Translations under genes and position numbers: made by a program
DNA from: Brachynemurus nebulosus
Lineage: Eukaryota > Arthropoda > Insecta > Neuroptera > Myrmeleontidae
Direction of reading: 5' to 3'
DNA length: 64,000 nt
Assembly (NCBI GenBank): GCA_035578155.1
Contig: JAPWDM010000001.1
Location: 17,958,725 to 18,022,724 of the forward strand
Notes under the pieces: generated by a model
What the model saw: the letters and a program-made list of their open reading frames with translations, nothing else
The model's database searches: none
Told to the model about the DNA's origin: nothing
In this document: piece by piece, positions 12,955-25,262 of the stretch
How the letters are laid out: each line of letters starts with the position of its first letter
Numbering within the stretch: the stretch's first letter is position 1

Positions 12955-14979
12955 TTAATTTGGCACATTTGACATATTGTCTGGATTTTCACGCACTGGA
13001 AACGGGCATAATTTTGCACTAACACGAGTGATTATTCCGTTTGATGTTTTTAATTTCACTACGCGCACTACCTTGTCGCTACCGGGAGTGACGTCGATGA
13101 CACGACCAAGCTTCCATTGAAGGGGAGGCTGATTGTCGTCTTTGATGAGTACTAAATCATTGATGGAAATGTTGGGTTTGGAATCCTTCCACTTGGCTCG
13201 TTGTTGTAGTTGCTGGAGGTACTCGGATGACCAGCGCTTCCAAAAATGTTGTGTACATTGTTGCACACGTTGCCAGTGTGACAGTGTGTTGACATTTAAA
13301 TTGGTGATGTCTGGCTCAGGTACGGCTTGGAGACTGTCGCCAATAAGAAAATGTGCAGGAGTAAGAGGATTAAGGTCGTTTGGATCGTTGGACATTGGTG
13401 TCAACAGTCTGGAATTGATACAAGATTCAATCTGTGCAATAAGAGTAAACATTTCTTCAAACGTTAGATTTGCGTTTCCGGCAATACGCTTTAAATGAAA
13501 TTTCACTGCTTTTACTGCACTTTCCCATAATCCGCCAAAGTGAGGGGACCGAGGTGGAATGAATTTCCACTTTATGCCTTCGGTTGCAGTATATGAAATT
13601 ACTGCGTTTTTATGTTTAGTTGAATTGAATAAATTACTGAGTTCAGTTAGTTCATTACATGCGCCTACGAAGGTCGTGGCGTTATCACAATTTATTTCAA
13701 GCGGTTTTCCGCGTCTAGCGATGAAACGCTTTAGTGCACCCAGAAATGCTTCAGTTGTAAGGCCTAGAACCAATTCTAGATGACATGCCTTTGTGGCAAA
13801 ACATTTGAAAATGCAAATATAAGTTTTAACATGAGATTTTCCCCTACGTCTAATCTCTGAGACATGAAATGGACCGCAGAAATCAATCCCGCAGTATGAA
13901 AACGGTTTTGAGGGCTGTACCCTGTTTATAGGTAAATCGCCCATTAATGTTTGACCACATTTCGGGTTAACCCTGAAACAAGTCACACACTCGAAAATGA
14001 TGCGTTTTAAAACTGATTTAGCTGCTAACGGCCAGTATCGTAATCTAACGGCTGTTAGAGTTGCTTGCACCCCTGAATGTAAATTAATGATGTGATAATG
14101 AGTCAGAATAAGCTTAGTAATATGATGCGATTTTGGCAATAGTAATGGATGTTTTTGCTGAAAGTCAATTGACGTAGAATGTCGTAATCTACCACCAACT
14201 CTCAGAAATCCGTCGTTATCAATGAATGGAGTTAATGATGACAAGTTGCTTGACGGTTTAACACACGCTTTGGTTTTTAAATGCTCAATATCTGAACCGA
14301 ATGCTTCCTTCTGAACCAATTTTATGATAGTATCGTGAGCATTGTTAAGTTCTGTCACGGATAGAACTCCACTACGTCGTGCATTTGGGTTTTTGCAATT
14401 ATCGTAAAAACGAAGTATATAAGCTATAACTCTACGCAGCTTATTGAATGACGAAAACCGAGAGAATAAGCTAGTATCGGTAATGGTAACAAATATATTA
14501 TTAGAAGTTTTACGTGCTTCTAACACTGAATCTGAAAATTGAGTTTCATCAGATTTAGTTTTATTTGGCCAATATTCTTCTGATTGGCATAGCCATGATG
14601 GGCCATTGAACCATATTTCCGATTCAATTAATTGTTGTGGAGTTACACCCCTGGAAATCAGATCCGCAGGGTTGTCTTTGGTGCCGACATGTCTCTACTG
14701 ATAAGTTTCGGAATGCTGATGAATTTCGCTAACTCTATTGGAAACGAATGTTTTCCATGTTCTGGATGGCGAATGAATCCAACACAAAACAATTTGACTG
14801 TCTGTCCAATAATGAATAGAATTGAGTTCAATTCCTAATGCTGTTTGTGCCTTGTCCACAAGTTGAACTAAAAGGACAGCTCCGCATAGTTCAAGTCGCG
14901 GCAGAGCAAGAATTTGAGTCCATAGTTCGAATATAGACCGCTGCTCCGTAGGCCTGCTGTGACGAATCGCAAAAGCCAT
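12955..14979 (-). pseudogene. BEL pol, 3' part: RNase H tail and integrase, one premature stop
   Basis: One reading frame runs through this span, but an amber codon at 14697-14695 splits it. The upstream piece (14979-14695) contains the RNase H signature RLELCGAVLL and WTDSQIVLCWI. Sequence just past the stop (DNPADLISRG) is also typical of this region, so the stop is a lesion. The downstream 523-residue open part (from 14526) is integrase: zinc-binding H143/H150 and C180/C183, catalytic D215 (GIDFCGPF), D281 (INCDNATTF) and E335 (FGGLWESAVK). A C-terminal DUF5641-like region follows (about 420-515, HFWKRWSSEYL, QWKLGRV). All three catalytic acids are present. The frame differs from the upstream gag-pol frame. 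Confidence 0.9.
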
Positions 14980-17900
14980 GTATTTCGATTTGACTATATG
15001 TAGCGAATTCGCTGATTTTTCTAGGTACTCGTAGATTTTTTAGTTGAGGTAACTGTTCTTGATATTTCATCCACAAATCGTGAATATGTTTGGGAACTTG
15101 TTCATCCCATTGTAATTTTAACTGCCATATTTGCTGCAGTAAAATTTTTGCTGATATGACAATTGGACCGAGTATACCCAGAGGGTCAAATAACTGTGCA
15201 ATAGTTGACAAAATTGCACGTTTTGTTGAATGTTGCTCGGACTGAGTTTGTTTAACAGTGTATTCTAAGGTATCTAGACTGCTATTCCACAGTAATCCTA
15301 AGGTTTTCGAAGTTGTATTTTTATCGATAATGAAATTATTACCGTCGGTAGAAGAAAATTCTTCTAAGACTGCTGGAACGTTCGAACTCCACTTTCGTAA
15401 GTGAAAGTTGCCTTGGGATAAAATGTTCACGAGATCATCTCGTAATTTAATGGCTTTGTCGGTTGAATTGCATCCTGTAATGCAATCGTCGACGTAAAAA
15501 TCGTTAATTATAACCTTGGATGCTACTGAATACTGTTCGCGATTATTAATTGCAATTTGTTGTAGGCAACGAATTGCTAAGAACGGTGCTGCTGTGGTCC
15601 CATATATGACAGTATTTAGTTCGTAACATTTGACTGCCTCGTCAGGGCTTGACCGCCATAGAATGCGCTGAAATGTTCGCTCTTCTGGTGCAATTAGAAC
15701 TTGGCGATACATTTTTGTTATGTCTGCAGTTAGTACTACGTTATGCTTCCTAAACCGCAACAATATTGAGAATAAATCGTTTTGAATTGTGGGGCCAATA
15801 GCTTGCAAATCGTTAAGTGAATAGCCCGATGTAGATTTAGCCGATGCGTTAAAAACAACTCTGAGTTTTGTTGTCAGACTATCTGGTTTAACTACTGGAT
15901 GATGAGGCATGTAAAAATTAGATGAACTAGAATTTTCCTCATTGACTAATGACATGTGACCTAGTTTAATGTATTCGTCTAAAAACTCTTGGTATTGCTG
16001 TTTTAACATAGGATCGCGTTCTAATCTACGCTCCAACGAATATAATAAATTTAACGCATTTTGTTTGGAATCACCCAATGTTTTGGGATTTTTTAAAAAT
16101 GGAAATTTGACTACAAATCGTCCTGTTGAATCACGTATGGTAGTCTGCGTGAAGTGATCTTCACAAAATTGTTCTTGTTCTGATAGAACAATCTGACTGG
16201 TTTTGGGGGTTTCAATTTCCCAAAATTTCGTTAGTTGCTCATCTAAACTTAAATGACAAAATTGTTGTTCGTTTGTGAGTTGTTTACTACATTTATAGTT
16301 CCCGCTAATGATCCACCCTAATTTTGTATTTTGACAAATAGGCATGTGTGGACCAGCCTTTATTTGTCCAATTGAAAGCAACTGGTAAAATATGCCTACT
16401 CCTAGAAGTAAATCGATTGGACTTGAATTATTGAAATTAGGATCTGCCAAGTTGATATGTTCGGGCAAATGTAAGTTTGAAATGTCGACGTCCGTTATTG
16501 GTAAACTTTTAGTAATTTCGGGTACGACTATAAATGTCAATTTGGTACTAAAAGGACCATGTTTTGATTTAATTGTAGCTTCAGCTGCGTGTGTTGCTGA
16601 AAAACTACTGTTATTGATACCCTTGATGGGTGTTTGAATTGGGTAGGTTTTTAGTTCTAACCTACGACACAATTCTCTTGTAATAAAATGTGACATCGAC
16701 CCGCTGTCGAGAAGTGTTCGGGCAGTCACTGTATTGTTAGTCGAATTTGCGATATCAACAAGCGCTGTTGATAAAAACATTTGATTTCCTGAGTGGAAAC
16801 AATTTGCACTGACTACTTCTTGTTGCTCTGAAGGTGCGTCCTCATGCAACAGAGTATTATGCCTTTTGCGGCATCTGCGACACACACCTGATTTGCAATG
16901 ACGTGCATCAGTATGCGTTGATCGTAAACAATTGGAACATAGTTTATGTTTGTTGATCTCTGACTGACGATCAGCAATTGGTAATTTTAAAAATGTGTCA
17001 CATTTATAAATGAAATGTGGACCTGAACATACCGGACATTTCACATTTGAAGTGAAACTTGAGTATGCTTGCACTTTGTGTGCTGCATTTCGTGACTGAT
17101 GCCACTGGTTTGCGTTTTGATTTTTATGCGATGCGGTGTTATTTATTGTAGACAACACCTGAGCTTTTAAGTTTAGAAATTCAATCATCAATTGTAAAGT
17201 GGGTAAATTGTCTGTTTTGTTGCTCGATTCCCATTCCTTTCTAGTGGAATTGTCCAATTTTAATGAAATTAAATGTATTATTAGAAGATCCCACGATTCA
17301 GTTGGTAACTTTAATGTTTTTAAAGCCCTAACATGTTTGTTGACGTCATCAATCAGCTGACGTATTTGAGTCGCTGAGTCTTTCGATACGACTGGCAAGT
17401 TAAAAAGCGCGTTTATATGATTTTGAACTATTAACCGTTTGTTTTCATATCGACCTTTAACTAATTCCCATGCTAATTCATAATTACTATCTGTTAGTTC
17501 AATAGATTGAATTATTTGAGATGCTTCACCTTTTAACGCCGATTTTAAATAATGAAATTTTTGAATATTCAACAATGACGCATTTGAATGAATGAGTGCA
17601 TGAAATGTGTCATGAAATGACAACCACGTATCATAGGAACCCTGAAATGTAGGCAATTCTATCTTTGGTAATCTAATTTGTTGTGTTAAGTTATGAAAAT
17701 TGGATACATTTGAATTTGCACTTTCTGCTGTGTTAAAACTACATTCATTTAAAAATGTTTCAACATCTGTTAATATAGAGAAATAGTTATCTTCAAATGC
17801 TTCTCTTTCCTCTAGTTGTAGATCAGGTGTTTCAACATCTAACATTTCTATTTGTGACTGAATTGTTTGAAATTCATCGAATAGAGGTGTGAATTTATTA

Positions 17901-18034
17901 AGGCGTAATTTTATAGCTAACACATGATCAATGTCTTTGTTTGAATAGAAAAATGTTTTAAAGCGAGTTAATGCTGCCTTTAATTGACCGCGTCTTTGAA
18001 TAAGTAACGGTAATGTAGCCATAATATTGCACAA
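14891..18034 (-). pseudogene. BEL gag-protease-reverse transcriptase frame (1047 codons, truncated by frameshift)
   Basis: Gag: a DUF1759-like region at about residues 130-275 (FQGSYDTWLSFHDTF). Zinc knuckles: CPVCSGPHFIYKC at 333-345 and CSNCLRSTHTDARHC at 366-380, then CRRC. Protease: the DSG triad at 443-445 (LLDSGSMSHF). Reverse transcriptase: about 720-880, with D770 (LTADITKMYRQV) and the YVDD box at 847-850. An A17-like segment spans about 905-1000, and RNase H starts at GFCDSSQQAYGA (1020-1031). The frame then ends abnormally at residue 1047, inside RNase H, and the matching continuation is in another frame. Start at 18034 (MCNIMAT); the second Met at 18022 is an alternative. A single gag-pol frame is usual for BEL. 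Confidence 0.93.
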
Positions 18035-18753
18035 ATTGAAATTTGTATATAAATGAAAAGTAAATAAGGAAAATAAAAAGGAAATCTAGCGACACGTACC
18101 TTAATATGATAATGTTTGTGATGATTGAACTGCTGATGTATGTTGCAATGACTGCAATGTTCGTTTGGCGCGCTGAATGTGTCGATTTTTGTTAAATGAA
18201 CGCTGCACCATGAAGAATGTATCGCAAATGAACGATGATTCTTGTATATTGATGATTGAATTGTCCACCACTTGATGTATGATGTTTGATGTTTGTTTTG
18301 ACACCAAAAAATGACAATGTGTATGATGCAAATTATTGTTAATATTGATGTAATTATACGTATGCAATTTTGTTTGAACTGCTTGATACGTATACGAATG
18401 AATGTAGATATATGTATGTGGTGGTTGCTTGTTGGCCGATAAACGCACGCTGTCTCAACTGAAGACAATGGCTGGGTGTGTTATCTGTGAAGCCTTGCTG
18501 TTCACCCTATGTCGAGTGACGACCACCGTAAGTTGCCCTGTTGTGTGTTGAATGCACGTTGATCGCGTTGGCTGTGTTTATTGTGTTCTTTCTTGCACAC
18601 TCACTTCCACTAGAATGTCTATCCTTGTTCACTGACTAACCACCGCGTACACAATACATCCATACACGAGATGATATGAATTTGAAGAAATAACGATTTT
18701 TTCTTTGTTTGACTGGATCAATTTTGATTGATTTTGATCGATTTTATGTAATT
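18035..18753 (-). other. BEL 5' leader between primer-binding site and gag
   Basis: About 720 bases of untranslated leader. Two overlapping minus-strand open frames (162 and 115 codons) are low-complexity His/Ile-rich readings with no family resemblance, and I do not call them genes. Confidence 0.6.
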
Positions 18754-18768
18754 TCGCTCGAAGGACCA
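18754..18768 (-). other. Primer-binding site of the BEL element
   Basis: On the minus strand, TGGTCCTTCGAGCGA begins 7 bases after the 5' LTR. A start of TGG is expected for pairing with the CCA end of a tRNA primer. The tRNA identity cannot be set from memory with certainty. Confidence 0.75.
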
Positions 18769-18775
18769 AAAAATA

Positions 18776-18970
18776 TGTTGAATTTTATGCTTTATATCAA
18801 TGACGTTGAATGATTTTGTAAATGAAACACAATGATGTTTTTGTAAAATTAGTTTTAATAATCACTTTTTGGTAAACACATCAGTACATGTGGCATGGAC
18901 AACTGTTAGTTTGATACTGATCATGACATGATACATGCGTAAATCGCGCATGTATGTTGAAATTTCAACA
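18776..18970 (-). repeat. BEL 5' LTR
   Basis: 195 bp with TG...CA ends, two mismatches to the other LTR. It would hold the promoter for the minus-strand transcript; I could not identify a convincing TATA box. Confidence 0.95.
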
Positions 18971-18975
18971 ATCTT
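18971..18975. repeat. Target-site duplication of the BEL element (right)
   Basis: ATCTT, identical to 12392-12396. A 5-bp duplication fits BEL/Pao integrase. Confidence 0.92.
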
Positions 18976-19345
18976 ATCAAAAAATACTTTTGTTTAATTC
19001 AGCTAATTTGAAAACATAACTTTTAACCTTTAAGAGTATTACTTATGTACGTATAAATAATACAGCAATTCAATAACAGATAATATTAAAATACATAAAC
19101 TCATTTGCGCGCGCATGGGTTTTGCTATTTAGTGGTGTAAAAATAAACCAAAAACGTTGTAAAAATCCAAAGTTACACCTTTATTTGTGTAATATTAAAA
19201 AAAACAGTAATTATACACAAATTATATAAAAATACACCAATTTTTTCATATTACACAAATAATAGTGCATATTTTCAGAGCGAGGAGTAATTTTGCTCTA
19301 AATTTAAGTTATTTTACACGTTTTTGACCCTTTTTTCTTAGAGTG

Positions 19346-22300
19346 TAGTAAGGTTCCATTTGTACAGAATTTTGTAGAACTTATGCTCGTGAACACAGAA
19401 TCAGTGGCAGCCTCTGATAATTCTTGATTTAACTTTTGCCAAAATTAATTACGATGTTCCAATAACTTGGTCTGCTTCAGCTTAATTTGACCTTTTTATA
19501 AGTATCCGGCAGAACTCTGTAAAGTGTGCATTTGTGTAGTATCTTCTAAGATATTTTCTGCATTTTTTTATAATTGGAAGGTTAGATTTCCTCTTAAAAA
19601 TAAAGGTATATCACAGTCTATCAAATCGAAAAACCTCGCTATATCTAAATTCTGTTGAAATGCTTTTTACGGCAGAGTTTCGTGCCACGATTTTTTGATC
19701 TATAAAATCTAGGTATAGGCAGCATTAAATTCTATTTTTCCAATATCCAATTATTTACGTTCTAGGAATAAAATTTACAACTACTTTCAATTACAAGTTT
19801 GAATTTTGTCCAAAAAAAAAAATATTTTACCTTCCGAAAGCAATATTTTTTTCAGGACGATGAATTTTTTTAATATTCTTAAATTTTTGCCTTTAGTTTT
19901 TATCAAAATTAGAGGATTGAAGCGAACACTTTCAAAAATAAGAAAAAATAATTATTTTCTCTTATTAATAAAAATTATTATTTTCTGTTATGAATTTCAC
20001 CGGGCAATAAATTTACTCAAATCCATTTACTAAAAGTCATTCAATTCAAATTCCAAGACTATCGCTTTTAAAAACAATAACAAGACAATCAATGTGTAAC
20101 ATAAACAAAAATTCATTTCAATCTACAATAATAACATCTCTTCATTCTAAACAATGACACATGAAAGATGATATCGCACAAGAAAATGAAATGCAATTGT
20201 CAGGGAAAACGATGGTTTTGTTAAAAATAATTTGTATGTTTGTATCAAGTATCAACCTGTGTGCTATACGCTATAATAGAAATAATAATACATTCTTGTT
20301 GTAGCAGTAACAACTGAGTGTTGTGTGTGTGAGTGAGTAAGAATATGACGGTGGGGGTATATGAAGAGTGGGGGTAGCTAAATAGTCCAGTGGGGGGAGA
20401 GTTAAATAATCGACACGATCGACACGACACGTAACAACAGTTCATTACAAAACATAATAATGAATCATTTTGAGTCTGATTGTGTGTGAGGTGTAACTGA
20501 GGTGTTCAGTTTACACGTTGTGCTAAAGGTGAACGTACACGGAGCGACTTTTGATCGTGACATAAAACACTATAGAATGATAATAAAACATTACAAAGAT
20601 ACCAAATGTGCCTCTACCCTTACGAAGATGTATATACGTTTAATCTTTGGCCAGATTTTTTTTTATTATTTCTTTATTTATTATTATTCCTAAATAAAAA
20701 GAAAAATAATTAAGAATAAATTGGAAGGTATAATAACAGTTTTATTTATGGTTTGCTACGGGCTGGTTAATAGAATTGTTGGTGTTGGCAGATATTTTCT
20801 AGCGCACCATATAATTCAAGATTGAGAGATAATAATTTAGTGGAAAAGAAAGGAACAAATTAATGAAATTGAATACTTTCGGATAAAAATAGAGAAGAAA
20901 AATATAGCCTGGATTAAGTTTGAGTTGTGATAATGATCAGAGATGTACAGTCCCATTCATAAAATGTTCGTTCCAAACGTGAAAATTTTTTACTATTGAC
21001 TTTCAAAAAAATATTTCAGTGGGATCAGTTGGTGCATTAGATGAAATGAAAAAAAAAAAAATTAAATAGGTTGGTCATATTTTACTCCTCACTTTCTATA
21101 TAGTGAGAAATCGGAAAATTCGAAATTGAAAAATACGAAAAAGTTCAATAAAATAAGAAATACTGATTATTTTCTTTTATTTTGGCATTATTTAAACCTA
21201 GTAAACAGATTCTGATGACTAAAAATAATATTTTAGAAATATATAACCTAAAAATTAATTTTCTAAAAAATGCTAAAAATTTGTAGTCTATTACCATTCT
21301 TCTTTTCTTTTGTTTTTATGAAGCTCTAAATGCATCCGCTTTTAGTTTTTGTAGCTATAGTAACGGAAAATGTCTTTTAGTAACTCTGGTATTCAAAGTG
21401 TTAAAAAATAGATTTTCGGTTCGAATTGCTAGAGATCTGTTTAGAGAACAATTTCTTATCTTAAAAAGAGGATATAAAAAAAATACAGTTCAATCCGAAT
21501 TGTTCGATATTATAATTATATTTATGTTTATATCTACTGTAATACTTTTTCCTAATTTTGACCTTTAGACCTACAATTTCCGGTTCATATCACTGAAAAT
21601 CGATTCATAAACTAAAAAGAGTATATATAAAATATTTCAGTTCAATCGGAGCTAAAAAAAAAAAAAATGAGCAGTATTATTTGCTGTTTAAGGAAACTTT
21701 TTATTTGAAAATTTTCTTTACTTTAAATTACATTTTAATGAAAATAAATGATACGAATGGAAATTTCCCCAAAAAATTTTGAATTTTGATTAATTATTTA
21801 GTTGTCAATCACATCAAGTGATGGATGTTTTTGTAACACTGAAACAAATATTGATAAATTCCTTTCATTTGTTCGACAAATTATATTTTTTTCTTAAGTT
21901 TTCTGACTATATTTACTAGCAAAAACTAAAGTTAAAAAATTTAAAATTTAAAGCTTTTGTAAGCTCTTTACAATGTGTAATCAGGAGTAACCATTTTATC
22001 CGTTTGATATACATCGTATTTTAGATTAATTTATAGATTAAAGTTTGATGTAGGCTTGACATTTCTAAATTTTTAATAGAAGTTATAATTTTTCAAATTA
22101 AAATATTATTTAACTTGGCAGAATACTGTTTTTCTTTTTGAGAGACTCTAGAAGGACAATTTTATTTATGAGCATCTGAACGGTAAAGGTTATCTTTCAA
22201 CTAACTTTCATTTCACTCTTGAAAAAGGTGGAAAATAAAATCATAAACTTTCACTGAAAAATGGATAGAAGAAAACAAACTTCTTCCATTTTAAGTAGCA

Positions 22301-22469
22301 TTTATTTTTCTACCTTTGTGTACAGTAAAGTTTCGTTAAGAAAATTATTAAGTGCTCCGGAAAGTACAGTTTTTTTTTAAGTTTAGATATTTAGTTGAAG
22401 TAAGCATTGATACCTCAATAATCTCTTATTTTTGAGCTATTTATTATTTTTAATTATTTCTTAAAATTT
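19346..22469. other. Gene-free AT-rich block
   Basis: No frame looks like a protein. Modest GT-rich and GTGGGGGTA-like purine tracts lie at 20318-20400. I found no TIR, LTR or tRNA-like sequence. A regulatory or intronic role cannot be judged from sequence alone. Confidence 0.35.
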
Positions 22470-22812
22470 CGGTCATAAAATTTTTAAAAGCTTGAAGTCC
22501 AACTTCAGAAGCACTTATTGTGACAATATTACCTACCGCTAATGTGTTATTAGTAATTATGAGTATATGAAAACTAGTATGTAATTTAAGAGGATGACTT
22601 ACCCCTTCTCCGATGTTACTCAAACTGAATTTTGAATTCAGAAATTTCATTTCTACGCTATTCTAATTGTCTTAAACTATTTGTCATAAGGGAGAAGTTC
22701 TTGAACTACTCACACAATACGATTATGTCACCAACTAGTTAACTACCCCCAGACTAAATATTAGGAAATTGAGCAAAAACAAGCCAGTTAAATATTTTTA
22801 CGAAGATTGAAA
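22470..22812. repeat. Family R1, inverted partial copy
   Basis: The reverse complement aligns colinearly with about 10190-10530: TTTTTGCTCAAT, TTAGTCTGGGGGTAGTTAAC, TTTAAGACAATTAGAATAGC, CACAATAAGTGCTTCTGAAG. Confidence 0.75.
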
Positions 22813-22862
22813 ATCTGTCTCTTTTCTCTGAAATAATTTCCGTTATTAACTGTAATAACATT

Positions 22863-23266
22863 AGGTGGTGTAATATGAAATGTCGGTTTCGGACCACTTG
22901 TTATACCATGTACATAGCACTCTCCCATAATGCACGTCCCCATTTAACAATTACGTCGCACACAAGATGTGTATAATGGCACCCCTCCGTGTTTTAAAGC
23001 AAATATGTTTGTATGTGTTAGTGTCAAGTAATAGTTTGTAACAGTAAATCATACAAATACATAAATCAGGAACATTGACGCCCATGATCTTTGACTTTCT
23101 CATTTAACAAATTCACCCCAGTGGATTGCGTAATGGGAGAGTCATATGTAATTCAGAAAAACAGCAACACTTTCTTAAGTATTAGAGGAATGTTTAGAAA
23201 AAAATTCTTTAATAATACAAGGTCGTGTAATATGAAATGTTGAGTTTCGAACACTTGGTCACCATG
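22863..23266. repeat. Direct duplication whose first copy is interrupted by a MITE
   Basis: GTGTAATATGAAATGT and about 30 further bases ending in ACCATG occur at 22863-22910 and again at 23219-23270. The second copy continues straight into CAATTCAG. The first continues into TAATTCAG only after 236 inserted bases. Confidence 0.8.
22913..23148. mobile_element. 236-bp MITE with TA target duplication
   Basis: The ends CATAGCACTCTCCCATAATGC and, inverted, CATATGACTCTCCCATTACGC form a 21-bp TIR with a few mismatches. TA flanks both sides (22911-22912, 23149-23150). The uninterrupted paralogous site at about 23266 confirms the boundaries. TA choice suggests the Tc1/mariner superfamily. Non-coding. 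Confidence 0.85.
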
Positions 23267-23270
23267 CAAT

Positions 23271-24896
23271 TCAGATAGATATCGACACTTTTTGGTTGAC
23301 AAAAATTTTAAACATTTTTAAGATTCACACATCTTTGTATCGACTGATTACATACTTTCGCGGACCGGAAGTTGGGAAACACTGGTCTAAAATGAACAGA
23401 TAAGACACAAAAGGTAAATATAGTAAACGTATTCTATGACGTACGTTTTTGGTATTTTTTCAAAATAAAATTAACGGTTTTTCCTTCTATTTTTTCGCAA
23501 CTCCTTTCTCAAATATGTTAAGATTTGTATTAACACTTTCAGTTCCATGATTTCGGCATCTGAAACCAAACAAAACATCCGCAGGGGCCGACCGCGATCA
23601 ATATTTAGAAAAATAAATAAAACACTTAAAAATATTTATAAAAAAGATTTTATATTATTCTAATGAAAATAATTTATTAAATTTTTTCTACGTACGGGAC
23701 ACTTTATTTTTTGTACATATAAATATACATTTATGTATTATTATCACAATATCTAGGCTTCATCTTTTATATATTTTTATCCATATGTGTGTATATGCGT
23801 GTGTTGTATGCTTGTATGAATATGTGTGGTTTATTAAAATAATAATAACTATGTGTTAGTATGTACTCGTCTTTTGACCTGCATGACACATACATGTTGA
23901 ATCATTTAGTGTTCTGTGGAATCATTTTATGTACTTGTTTACCTAAAATGTGTTTAAAAATATTGTCGGTTTCCGGGAAAGTTTACTGTGAAAGTGCTCG
24001 GGCTTCATAGTGTTAAGAAAACATAACTTTAAACACCAACAGCGCATTTTTTGCAAATTTTTGAGAAAAGTTCACTACTATACCTCTTACTATCAATAAT
24101 AAACATAATTTTTTTTTGTTTTTCAAAAAATTAATGGTTATTGTTACAGATAAGTTTTACTGTAAGTTAAATATAGTATTCGTATTTTTCTTATATCCGC
24201 ATAAATATTCAACTGTATACATTTTAGGCATTAATCTTCATAAATTGCAATTAAAATTCACAACACACGTACCAACGAAAAAGTACGCGAAAAAAGGACG
24301 CAAAGGAAAATGGGACACACACAAGCCCGCTCACAATTCATTTATAGCACAGACTAATAATATGTAGCTATATAGTGGAAGTTACACTATAGCTACAGTT
24401 AAAATAGCTACCAAATAACGAATTCACAAACACATCATATCAGTTTAATATCTCATTCTGTCTGTTTTATTTTTCCACAAATAAATCTACTTGTTGGGGG
24501 CATTATTTTTATTTGTGTAGTTCTTGTAGCTTTCAAATGAAACTGCCCGAATAGAAAGAGTGGAAGAGGTTGGAAATACTCAAATTTATTATAATCCTCT
24601 GCTAGCTATCATCATTTCAGTGAAGAAATTTTTCTTCTCCTTGTCTATAACTAGCCTCGTACGAGTAAAAAGTAAGTCATTTGAGTAAGTAAATCAACTA
24701 AAACGGCCTATGAGAATTATTAAGTGACTGAGATGAGGCTTAAGTATGATGTGATCGATTTCTTTATTTTGTACATTCCAGTGATTTTGACCACGCGTCT
24801 ACGCACTAAATTTCCTCAGGGTTCGGTAATATTTTTCACACGTTGACGTAACGCTGTACCATGTTAACAATTCCGTGTTAAGCGGTGTGATGTGAC
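23271..24896. other. AT-rich DNA with no recognisable feature
   Basis: No coding signal beyond chance frames. TATGTGTGTATATGCGTGTG-like runs lie at about 23783-23830. No repeat shared with other regions was seen. Confidence 0.35.
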
Positions 24897-25262
24897 ACTG
24901 ACAAAGGTTCCAAGGTCGAACTTACCGATTTTGAATATCGAAATTTTAATATGTTGTAGAACATTAAAAAATACGCGACATGTATCTTTTTTGATCAGCG
25001 GAAAAACGGTTTGAACGGGTGAAATCGCCTATGTAAAATTGGGGTAAAAATTTAATCTTTCAAATATCTCGGAAACGGTAAGAGATAGAGCAAAAGCTAA
25101 CGATATTGCTCTTCTTGCTTCGCAATTTGTTCAAATTACATCAACAGGGGTGGTTCCGGGGTTAAAGTTTGCGGGTTAATTTTGCGGGAAAAGAAACACT
25201 GATGGTGGGTAATAATTTCACAATAAGTGCTTCTGAAGTTGGACTGTCGCATGTAAGGTTCT
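24897..25262. repeat. Family R1, direct partial copy with internal deletion
   Basis: Follows 9838-10135 closely (GCGGAAAAACGGTTTGAA, AAATATCTCGGAAACGGTAA), then jumps near 25190 to the segment equivalent to 10450 onward (CACTGATGGTGGGTAATAAT). This implies loss of roughly 310 bp. Confidence 0.75.

Larger units (their letters stand above)
12397..18970 (-). mobile_element. Complete BEL/Pao LTR retrotransposon, coding frame disrupted
   Basis: The 6574-bp insertion is on the minus strand. It has two 195-bp LTRs beginning TGTTGAA and ending TTCAACA on either strand, a 5-bp target duplication (ATCTT), a primer-binding site next to the 5' LTR and a purine tract next to the 3' LTR. The internal order is Gag, aspartic protease, reverse transcriptase, RNase H, integrase, which together with the DUF1759/DUF1758/A17-like regions identifies BEL/Pao. 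No envelope-like frame follows integrase. The LTRs differ at 2 of 195 positions by my reading, so insertion was recent, yet pol carries a frame change and a premature stop. Confidence 0.95.
7218..19345. mobile_element. Possible long TA-flanked element with CACTCTAAG ends (composite)
   Basis: The left end CACTCTAAGAAAAAA (7218) and the right end, its exact reverse complement (to 19345), form a 15-bp inverted repeat with TA immediately outside both. Inside each end are recurring GTGTAA/TTTTACAC phrases (7320-7600 and about 19130-19320). The interior contains clear later insertions: a BEL retrotransposon, a pogo-like element and a SINE array. The remaining sequence has no transposase. The two ends may belong to one interrupted element or to two separate copies. 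A related end sequence occurs at 55706 and 57284. Confidence 0.4.

Noticed and set aside
13133..13783. Plus-strand frames of 74-121 codons over the BEL integrase
   Set aside because: They are antisense shadows of the integrase coding frame, as are the plus-strand frames near 14632, 15969 and 16392.
17980..18468. Overlapping minus-strand frames upstream of BEL gag
   Set aside because: Low-complexity His/Ile/Thr-rich readings in the leader, with no BEL protein known there and no family resemblance.
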